Shown here: positions 43,901-49,069 of the stretch, piece by piece
Position numbering within the stretch: position 1 is the first letter of the stretch
Layout of the letters: each line of letters starts with the position of its first letter
Assembly: GCA_011090425.1 (NCBI GenBank)
Contig: PHGD01000020.1
Coordinates: 1-49,069 of the forward strand
Length of the DNA: 49,069 bases
Direction: 5' to 3'
Source: Nitrospira sp. LK70
Lineage (GTDB): Bacteria > Nitrospirota > Nitrospiria > Nitrospirales > Nitrospiraceae
The notes under the pieces: model-generated
What the model was told of the DNA's origin: nothing
The model's database searches: none
Seen by the model: only the letters and a program-made list of their open reading frames with translations
Position numbers and translations under genes: made by a program

Positions 43901-44281
43901 TTCATCGCGCTCGGCGGCATCATCGTTCGGAACTCGATATTGCTCGTGGATTTCATCCAGCTTCAAGAGCGTACGGGTGTTCCATTGCTGGAGGCGGTCA
44001 TTAAGGCCGGCGTGATCCGTACGAGACCGATTCTCTTGACGGCAGCCGCGCTCATGGTAGGCGCCTTCGTGATCGTTCTCGATCCGATCTTCCAAGGGCT
44101 GGCTGTATCGCTCCTTTTTGGCGTAGGGGCTTCGACGGTGCTCACACTGTTCGTGATCCCCTTGCTCTACTACCGCATTGTCGGACAAACGTCCCAATCC
44201 GGCCGGCCTTCCGCGGAAATTGCGATGAGAAACGGAGAAGCGGTCATTCATCGCGTGCGGGCAGAAGAAGTTTCGGTTTGA
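40982..44281 (+). CDS. RND efflux pump inner-membrane transporter
   Basis: A 1099-aa proton-driven RND transporter of the AcrB/HAE class with about twelve membrane segments and two large periplasmic loops. The family pattern includes PFPGASAKIVEEQLTKPFE in the first porter domain, VVLFLGVALGPRPALVVSVTIPLTL and ILVDDAIVVVENTYRH (the paired Asp of TM4) in the first half, and GFIALGGIIVRNSILLVDFI in the second. A cytoplasmic tail follows the last segment. The substrate is not deducible. It is cotranscribed with the adaptor under the sigma-54 promoter at 39612. Confidence 0.94.
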   Translation: MTNHRPGLSGRIAALFIGSKLTPLMMAGALLLGLFAVVATPREEEPQIVVPMADVWLPFPGASAKIVEEQLTKPFERKISEIKGVEYVYSISRPGGALVIVRFYVGQQMEQSLVDLYDKLMSNQDLLPPGAEPFVVKPKDVNDIPIVTITLSSEQYGEFELHQLAEQVLEEAKKVAGTSGGFIVGGRARELRVQIDPARVKAYGLTPLQIAAVIRGENRALPTGRFDSRNQNFLVETGRFIRSREDLESLVVGVSDQRPVYLRQVAEIIDGPAEATNYVWFGLGAGDASSDPSRRTSHESPAVTVAIAKQGGVNTVTVAEQVIRKVEDMKGVTVPSDVRVTITRDYGETAQEKANDLLWHLLIAVVAVVLFLGVALGPRPALVVSVTIPLTLALTLFTSMLIGYTINRATLFALIFSTGILVDDAIVVVENTYRHLRLRLRPHDEAAIYAVDEVGNPTILATFTVIASLLPIAFISGLIGPYMRPIPINASIAMFFSLLVAFVVIPWFCRTCYRPGVAVKDVDHEENETGFTARLYRWALSRLLLRPYLAYSFLSMITLMLVWSCLLFYTGHVVMKMLPFDNKSEIQLVIDMPEGTTLEETAQAAKALTQYVRTLPEVRDYQAYVGTASPFNFNGLMRHYFLRSLPHEADIQINLVPKAERRTQSHDTAQRIRSSIQEIGRQYGANVKIVEVPPGPPVQSVLVAEIYGPDYGRQLAVASEVRALFESTQGVVDVDDSVEADQVKYVFTVDQAKAALVGISSEEIVATLHMALEGTKVGLVHTPREKSPVQIMLRLPLAERTGLEPLGELGLRTKNGGIVQLSELLTVERTVQDKAIYHKNQKPVVYVTADVGGPGAEKAESPVYGVLGVGKKLKDYRPVEGYRIEQHYVSQPWSEDKFGMKWDGEWQITYETFRDMGIAFAVAMLLIYLLIVGQFQSFLTPLIIMAPIPLTLIGILPGHWLTGSYFTAPSIIGFIALGGIIVRNSILLVDFIQLQERTGVPLLEAVIKAGVIRTRPILLTAAALMVGAFVIVLDPIFQGLAVSLLFGVGASTVLTLFVIPLLYYRIVGQTSQSGRPSAEIAMRNGEAVIHRVRAEEVSV

Positions 44282-44480
44282 GCGAGCGGATATGGCTTCC
44301 TGCAAGAGACTGAGTTTTCCCCTGTAGTACACGGAAAGATGGGTTGACGGCATTGGGATTGACAAGGCCTGTGGCTGAAGGCGGCGGGCAGCGCACAGGG
44401 TTGGATGTCACAGGTGAGAAAGTCCAACTGGAGAACAGTTTCTCTTGTCTTACTTTGCCACAACTGTTTTCCCGCGGACT

Positions 44481-44538
44481 TGTCAAATTTCACAAATCCT
44501 CTCGTGAGATTTCATGAGTCGCGAGGTTTCGTGGACGG
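44481..44538 (+). promoter_or_regulatory. Putative enhancer (UAS) of the small membrane protein gene
   Basis: Contains the dyad CTCGTGAGATTTCATGAG at 44501-44518 plus flanking similar elements (GTCAAATTTCAC, GTCGCGAGGTTTCG). The central dyad is 101 bp upstream of the -24/-12 promoter start, exactly as in the copy at 39491. Confidence 0.65.
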
Positions 44539-44601
44539 CTCGTTTCTCCTTTCCCACTCCAATCTGGATGATATTCCTTCGGTTTCTCGAAGTTGCCGCC
44601 C

Positions 44602-44617
44602 TGGCATCAATGCTGCT
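44602..44617 (+). promoter_or_regulatory. Sigma-54 (-24/-12) promoter of the small membrane protein gene
   Basis: TGGCATCAATGCTGCT: GG and GC separated by 10 bases, one mismatch to the promoter at 39612-39627. The start codon of the next gene is 43 bp further on. Confidence 0.75.
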
Positions 44618-44659
44618 CCATGCATCTGCATCGGTTTGAGCAACAGAAAGGAGCAAGCG

Positions 44660-45094
44660 ATGGCGAACACATATGATCTCGGCTGGTGGTATTGGTTTCT
44701 GACTGTGGCGCTGTTGGCAGCCTGGCTTGCCGGCTGGCAGCCGGGAATCTACCTGGCGATGGCGCTCTGTGTCATTCAGATCATTCATGTGAGGAGCCTC
44801 ACGCATGCACTCACCGCCTTTCCCATACAGGTGCGGATAGCCTATCTGGGGCTGTTGCTGGCAGGGCTATGGGAGCCATTGGCCTGGCTCCACTGGGTGC
44901 AACTGGTTGGAACCAGCGCCAGGGTTTTGGTCGGCTACTGTTTCCTGGCGAGAACCCTGTCGTTGGCACCTTGGAACAGCGTACAGCCGTTCACACTTGC
45001 GTTGCTCCAGCGAACCTACTTCGCGCTGCAGGCGGCCGCACCTCCTTGTGGTGCTGTGTTTGCTCGCATTTCGCTCGAACGGGCGCAGGTATGA
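44660..45094 (+). CDS. Four-helix membrane protein under sigma-54 control
   Basis: A 144-aa protein, nearly all hydrophobic, with about four membrane segments (WYWFLTVALLAAWLAGW, IYLAMALCVIQIIHV, VRIAYLGLLLAGLWEPLAW, LVGTSARVLVGYCFLA). I recognise the general pattern (Trp-rich N terminus, LARTLSLAPWN near the end) as that of a conserved bacterial hypothetical family without known function. ATG at 44660 follows AAAGGAGCAAGCG. The frame is open upstream to 44405, through the promoter, which excludes that longer start. The shared regulation with the RND pump suggests a part in the same envelope response. Confidence 0.82.
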   Translation: MANTYDLGWWYWFLTVALLAAWLAGWQPGIYLAMALCVIQIIHVRSLTHALTAFPIQVRIAYLGLLLAGLWEPLAWLHWVQLVGTSARVLVGYCFLARTLSLAPWNSVQPFTLALLQRTYFALQAAAPPCGAVFARISLERAQV

Positions 45095-45835
45095 GCCGGG
45101 GAGCATTGTCCCGCAATGCCTGATTCACCGCAGCATATGGGAGGGAGAGTGATGGTACAGGCAACTATGAGCGGAATCGTCAAGGGCGTCGATGTGGGGA
45201 TCGGTTAGGGGCAGCCGGTCCAGGCTGTCCAGCAGAATCCAAGGTTGGAGGGCTCGCAGTTCCGAGCCCTCAACTGCCTCTCTCGTATACGTTCCGATAC
45301 AGTGGTTGAAGAAACAGATACAGTTCATTCAGTTGTCGGCTGACAACGTCCTAGCCCGGCCAAGCCGACTCCTATCCTTCAGCTTCAATTCCTCCAGAAA
45401 TTCCAGCAGTCTTAGCCCGTCATCCCGATCAACACCAATCTTTTCACGCGGCAAGCTCCTGGCCTGGGAGTTGCTATTCACAATGGTGTACGAGGTCTTC
45501 GATGATGCGGCTCCTCTTACATAAGCTTGGACACCTGATGGCCCTTGGCGCCAGAACAATGGTCCAAATTGGAATGACCCTGTTTCTGACGAAACAGTTG
45601 ATCCTGCGAGACTGGTTCGAGAAGGCGATCTCGTAGCTTATGTGGGCAAGATATTTCGAGGGCAAGAAATCAACCACTATGGGAGGAGTTGAGTTCCCAT
45701 ATGAACTTGCTGAGTAGAAATATAATAGGATGATTGCTGCAGCGGTCGCAAGGTTTGCATCGGCTGCATCGCTTCCATGCGTATGCCTGGAGGCAACGTG
45801 CAGACGAACCAAAGCGGGTCTTGCAATCTGTCTGT
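45095..45835. other. Gene-poor region with decayed sequence
   Basis: About 740 bp. The first part contains an OsmC-like remnant described separately. From 45307 on I see only short chance frames on both strands and no RNA gene or repeat. Confidence 0.45.
45152..45306 (+). pseudogene. OsmC-like N-terminal remnant
   Basis: A GGGAGGGAGAG site is followed by ATG at 45152 and a frame reading MVQATMSGIVKGVDVGIG, a TAG stop, then in the same frame QPVQAVQQNPRLEGSQFRALN. This order (GV[DN]V, ..AVQ.[ND]P.L, FRA.N) is that of the N terminus of the YhfA/OsmC-type peroxiredoxin-like proteins. The remaining domain, including catalytic cysteines, is absent. It therefore looks like a stop-containing, truncated relic. 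The match is from memory of the family. Confidence 0.4.
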
Positions 45836-46249
45836 CTATCCCGTACCCAGGACTTTGGCCGCTTTTTTCACATCCTTAGTCTTGACCCACAGAATGGCGC
45901 CGAAGCGTCCCTGGCCCGCCGTTGCAGCAGTCACAGCAGTCAGGTTGATTTTGGCTGAAGCAAGTTGGTCGGTCAGAGCCACCAGCGCACCTGGACGATC
46001 ATCGCCATACACCAAGAAACATACTTTCGGGCCCCGCATTTTCCACTTCAGCGGCTTCACAATATTCTTGAGCGAAGTGGGATCTTCCGGCACCACATCC
46101 ACTTGCGTGCGACGATTCCGAGGAAACGCATGCACCGCCAGCAGGTTGACTCCGGCGTCGTGGAGTGGCCTCAGCATGTGAGCCAAGGTTCCTGACTTAT
46201 CTGGAATGGTCACCTTGAAATAGCGAACAGTGCGAATCAGATCAGCCAT
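45836..46249 (-). CDS. Tandem ACT-domain protein
   Basis: A 137-aa protein with two ACT folds: FKVTIPDKSGTLAHMLRPLHDAGVNLLAVHAFP (about 11-45) and CFLVYGDDRPGALVALTDQLASAKINLTAVTAA (about 77-110). Such stand-alone proteins bind amino acids or other small ligands and act as sensors. AGGAGGG lies upstream of the ATG. There is no catalytic domain and no metabolic gene next to it. Confidence 0.88.
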   Translation of the reverse strand: MADLIRTVRYFKVTIPDKSGTLAHMLRPLHDAGVNLLAVHAFPRNRRTQVDVVPEDPTSLKNIVKPLKWKMRGPKVCFLVYGDDRPGALVALTDQLASAKINLTAVTAATAGQGRFGAILWVKTKDVKKAAKVLGTG

Positions 46250-46372
46250 CGGGCCCTCCTTTACCAGTCCGCATAGCGGGTATCATTCGGTAGAACATGC
46301 GTCGTTTTGAAATAAGGGGTGTGAGAACATCATCAGAGCGACCACCCTCCGCAGAAAATTCGTCATGACGGA

Positions 46373-46771
46373 ATGGTGAAAATCAGCTATAGCCTAGGCG
46401 TCCACCCTGAGGAATGCAACCAGGCAAAGACATTGTCTCAAGGGGTGGTTCAGCAGCTCCAAAGCCGGCTTGATCGGTCACCTTTGGGCGCGGACGGGGA
46501 TGACCTCCGAAAAGTAGAAAGTCCAGATTTGTGGTCCCGTGTCCTCATGTCGTCCAGCCCTTCCGGATTCCTACGAGCCCCCACTGATCTGCCAATTCCC
46601 GCTCGAAGCAACAAGTCAAATACATCCGGGTTCGTCATCGGCATGTATGGACTCGATCATCCTGCTTCACATTGGGCTCAGACCACACTTGGGTTACTCG
46701 TGACCGGCATGGTGGCCCAAGGCTATGCGCTCTACTACTCGATCAAACGGATGCAGCAACTGAACTGCTGA
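46373..46771 (+). CDS. Hypothetical protein with C-terminal membrane segment
   Basis: A 132-aa frame of weak coding character, Ser/Leu-rich in the first 85 residues. The end is more protein-like: HWAQTTLGLLVTGMVAQGYALYYSIKRMQQLN, one membrane segment followed by a basic helix. It has no clear ribosome binding site and no recognised family. It may be the C-terminal part of a decayed gene. Confidence 0.35.
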   Translation: MVKISYSLGVHPEECNQAKTLSQGVVQQLQSRLDRSPLGADGDDLRKVESPDLWSRVLMSSSPSGFLRAPTDLPIPARSNKSNTSGFVIGMYGLDHPASHWAQTTLGLLVTGMVAQGYALYYSIKRMQQLNC

Positions 46772-46881
46772 TCAGGCTTTCCCGGCTTGCGTGACCAGCC
46801 CCAATACCACCGGCATGCTCGTACAAGCTCATCATTCGTTCTGTTCCAGTTTGCTGTGGACGGATGGAGATCCACTTAGAC

Positions 46882-48543
46882 TTAGCTAGGCTTCCTGGTG
46901 AAATCTCGCCCAAAGACTCGGAAGTTCGGGGGAAGGGCGTTGCGGGGGGTGTGATTGTTAACTGCTTTGTAGATATATCGATTTGTCAAAGTCTTAGGTG
47001 TGGGCGAACTCTCTAGTGCCGCCTGACCTGTAAGAATGACTGTGTTCACTCGCGTGTATCTATCTTGGCTGGAGAAGAGTTCTTCTATGGCTGGGGCTAC
47101 AGAATCAATGCGTGTGTGTACTGCTCCCAGCTTACCGGACGGCACATGTACATATATCAGGTTAGAGGAATCACCAGGGACCTGACTAGCAGCTTTTCGG
47201 ACACTATCCACCACGCTTCGAATCCACCCACCAGGCCGAATAACCCTCCACGCAACACCCCAAGCGGGAATTGGCCTCGGGATACCAGTGCTATCTGCTT
47301 TGAGTGTGGATTCTACGAATCCGTAGTCAATTCCGGCTGGCAGTTGAATCCCTGAGTCGTCCGTTAATACTGCGCCTGGCAGGAGGCTTATGGTAAATTT
47401 CCCTCCGCACTCTAACTCCAAGCCATCCTCAGATATATCCCTTTCAAGAGCCCGCGAAATACATTCGATTAACGGTGTGAGGTCTTCTGAGGTTGGGTCT
47501 GTTCTGCAGGAGATCTGGATGAAAACTCTTGCATTGTTAACGCTGAGTATCTCTTTAAGACGAGCGTCCGCGCTGTCAAAAACTTCACGAACTCTACGTG
47601 GTCCCATGCTTGAAATGCTCTTGTACTTACATTCAACGTGCACGCTCTGTCCACTACTTAGTGTTCGAAACTCCCCTGTGCGATGAGAATCAGTCTTTTC
47701 TACCTCAATGCCAGCCTCGATGTAACGGGCCATTACGTAGAGTTCGTACTTCGTAGGCTCACAGTCGCTCGCGCTTCGAAATCTCGGACTCAGTGAACGA
47801 ACGTTAAGGATTTCGCTTGTCAAGCGCAAGTCATGCGCAAGCATTAATATCCAGAGGACCGCCGACGATTTGTGGATGTGGAGGAGGTCCGAAGCTTCGT
47901 ACAATTCCTTTGCCTCAATGTAGTTCGTTACCAAAGGATTGTCGCTTCGCTTTTGTTTGACCTTTTCTATTTCTTTGACGAGCCATCCTGGCCGACCATG
48001 ATCAACAATGGATGCAAGATGAATTAAAGACTCATCAAGCACAGGTCGAATATCAGATGGTTCAGGAGGTGTGTCATTTGGAAATATTTTGAGAACTTCT
48101 GGTTCGCGAAGCCGCCCAACAAATTCGTAGGCCTCTGATTCTGTGGTTTGCCATAATGGGCCGTTGAGGTGAACCGTGTACCTCCCGTCAAGTCCAGGCC
48201 TAAGACCACGTCCGGGCATTAGCCGAAAGAGCAGTATCTCTGCGATGAGTTCAGCCAGCGTTGTGCTTTTGAAGCTAATTCCCAGGGTGTCCTTAATTTG
48301 CCTTAGAGTTGAGTCACCTAAATCCCCATGGGCGTTTTCACCCAGATAGATCAGTTCAGATGAGTGCTCAAGATTGATTCCATGTTCACTGTTTAGACAG
48401 GTGAAGCACCATCCTTCCTGTCGAGTCTCGTCGGGTCGTAGGTCTAGCATGCCGCAAGTGCCTAATTTAGCTGTTAGCGGCCGAAAGGGATCACGCTGAG
48501 TACCTGTTCCCGTAAAACGAGATAGAAAATAATACTTGGGCAT
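46882..48543 (-). CDS. Unknown 553-aa protein with possible PD-(D/E)XK nuclease motif
   Basis: No named family recognised. The N terminus (PKYYFLSRFTGTGTQRDPFRP) is followed by a possible metal-binding group: Cys30, Cys46, Cys49 and His54. Residues 262-308 read as a PD-(D/E)XK-like core: helix EPTKYELYVMARYIEAG, then EVEKTDSHRTGEF, then a strand with VECKYK, giving Glu291 and Glu304-x-Lys306 as possible catalytic residues. The later part is alpha/beta with YVHVPSGKLG. The gene is visibly lower in GC than its neighbours and lies next to an ISL3 element, so it appears acquired. A stand-alone defence or repair nuclease is a reasonable guess only. Confidence 0.8.
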   Translation of the reverse strand: MPKYYFLSRFTGTGTQRDPFRPLTAKLGTCGMLDLRPDETRQEGWCFTCLNSEHGINLEHSSELIYLGENAHGDLGDSTLRQIKDTLGISFKSTTLAELIAEILLFRLMPGRGLRPGLDGRYTVHLNGPLWQTTESEAYEFVGRLREPEVLKIFPNDTPPEPSDIRPVLDESLIHLASIVDHGRPGWLVKEIEKVKQKRSDNPLVTNYIEAKELYEASDLLHIHKSSAVLWILMLAHDLRLTSEILNVRSLSPRFRSASDCEPTKYELYVMARYIEAGIEVEKTDSHRTGEFRTLSSGQSVHVECKYKSISSMGPRRVREVFDSADARLKEILSVNNARVFIQISCRTDPTSEDLTPLIECISRALERDISEDGLELECGGKFTISLLPGAVLTDDSGIQLPAGIDYGFVESTLKADSTGIPRPIPAWGVAWRVIRPGGWIRSVVDSVRKAASQVPGDSSNLIYVHVPSGKLGAVHTRIDSVAPAIEELFSSQDRYTRVNTVILTGQAALESSPTPKTLTNRYIYKAVNNHTPRNALPPNFRVFGRDFTRKPS

Positions 48544-48607
48544 CGGAAAAATACTTCTAACTATATGGGTATTGCCGAAGAACTCCTCGGGAATGATGTG
48601 CGAAGTT

Positions 48608-48623
48608 ATAACAATTGTGTTAT
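48608..48623. promoter_or_regulatory. AT-rich palindrome upstream of the 553-aa gene
   Basis: ATAACA-ATTG-TGTTAT lies about 65-80 bp upstream of the ATG at 48543, where a promoter or operator for that gene would be. There is no clear -35/-10 pair to support it further. Confidence 0.35.
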
Positions 48624-48727
48624 GGGGAATCTAAGGAGTGCTCGCGTCAAATGTGGGCTGGCTTGCGGATTGCCCATGAAGGACATCCACATGTTCACCA
48701 GGATGATCTGGTAGGTGCAGTCAAAGT

Positions 48728-48883
48728 TCACGGTTTCTTTGCCACCACCTTGCCGTTTTCCCACCCGTAGATCGGCGTCCCATACATCTTGGCGGTTTTT
48801 CGAGCCACCCTGGCAGCTCTGCGGAGTGCGCGGCCGACGGTCTGTACAAACCGTGTGTTCTCCGTCTGCCGCTTTGTCTTCAT
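48728..48883 (-). CDS. 51-aa basic protein coupled to the ISL3 transposase
   Basis: A 51-aa Arg/Lys-rich protein: a helical, positively charged first part ([24 protein letters not shown]) and a C-terminal [16 protein letters not shown]. The ATG overlaps the transposase stop (ATGA), with GGGAGAG just upstream, so it is probably translated together with it. I recall similar short proteins ending in TP[IL]Y.W..GK[VI]V...P in other bacteria, of unknown function. It could be a passenger of the IS or a short DNA-binding partner. Confidence 0.65.
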   Translation of the reverse strand: MKTKRQTENTRFVQTVGRALRRAARVARKTAKMYGTPIYGWENGKVVAKKP

Positions 48884-49069
48884 GTGACTCTCCCCAGCAG
48901 CTGCGGGGCAGGTCCAGAATTATCATGGCGCTTCAGGAAATAGTGTGGGTAGAGATCGAGTCCTCCACAATGGAAATAGATTGCGGTCTTGAAATGTTCG
49001 ACGTTGCGGAAGCCGCGGGCCGTTTTCTTGACCCATTGGATTGTCGAGTTGATGGCTTCGACTCCCGCA
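48880..49069 (-). mobile_element. ISL3-family transposase, C-terminal part (runs off the window)
   Basis: The last 62 codons of a transposase frame that continues beyond the right edge. The end reads [19 protein letters not shown], then [17 protein letters not shown], which is the conserved C-terminal helix region of ISL3-type transposases (E-x-x-N-x-x-I-x-x-x-K-x-x-A-x-G-F-R-N), with the last catalytic Glu in GVEAIN. The element's end should lie at lower coordinates, left of 48728, but I could not identify a terminal inverted repeat. Confidence 0.82.

Overview
The window looks like a chromosomal segment of a Gram-negative, PQQ-making bacterium with moderately high GC, most consistent with Nitrospira or a close Nitrospirota relative. 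This assignment rests on the gene mix: a pqqABCDE operon, a GH57 hydrolase, an MSHA/type II-like assembly cluster, sigma-54 activators, an RND pump, and several small lineage-type hypotheticals. It is an inference, because no rRNA or marker gene is present.

Region 1 (about 0.1-5 kb, minus strand) is a tightly coupled operon, pqqA-B-C-D-E, then a small predicted permease and a secreted PQQ-type sugar/sorbosone dehydrogenase. Most genes overlap by a few bases, so cofactor synthesis and a probable user of the cofactor are made together.

Region 2 (5-8 kb) is a low-density accessory patch. It holds a 12-unit 15-nt minisatellite that can be read on both strands, a truncated IS1380-like transposase, a tRNA-Arg(ACG) with a degenerate copy of its own 3' half 75 bp away, a small FN3 lipoprotein, and a small secreted Lys-rich protein with a terminator.

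Region 3 (8-19.6 kb) is mostly housekeeping: a ThiS/MoaD-like carrier, a CCA-adding-type enzyme with HD domain, galT, a GH57 enzyme, a VanZ-like protein, an AmgK/MurU-like sugar kinase and nucleotidyltransferase pair, an NtrC-type response regulator, a DUF1015 protein and a polyprenyl diphosphate synthase.

Region 4 (20.2-32.6 kb, plus strand) is a type IV pilus/type II secretion-like cluster. It begins with a secreted BACON/FN3 protein. Next come a TPR-secretin-cohesin-like fusion, two pseudopilins, a coiled-coil LysM lipoprotein, GspF, GspE, PilM/N/O/P-like proteins and a third atypical pseudopilin. No prepilin peptidase or retraction ATPase lies in the window.

Region 5 (32.7-37.4 kb) holds proA coupled to a 596-aa protein of unknown function, a 58-aa protein, a YdjM-like membrane protein and trmL.

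Region 6 (37.5-45.1 kb) is the most interesting regulatory unit. It has a GAF-PAS-AAA+-Fis sigma-54 activator, an RND efflux pair and a 4-TM membrane protein. The last two units are each preceded by a near-identical -24/-12 sigma-54 promoter and a conserved dyad placed exactly 101 bp upstream, suggesting a local regulon.

Region 7 (45.1-49.1 kb) is accessory: a decayed OsmC-like fragment, an ACT-domain protein, a weak hypothetical, a lower-GC 553-aa protein with a possible PD-(D/E)XK nuclease motif, and the 3' end of an ISL3-type transposase with a translationally coupled 51-aa passenger ORF running off the window edge.
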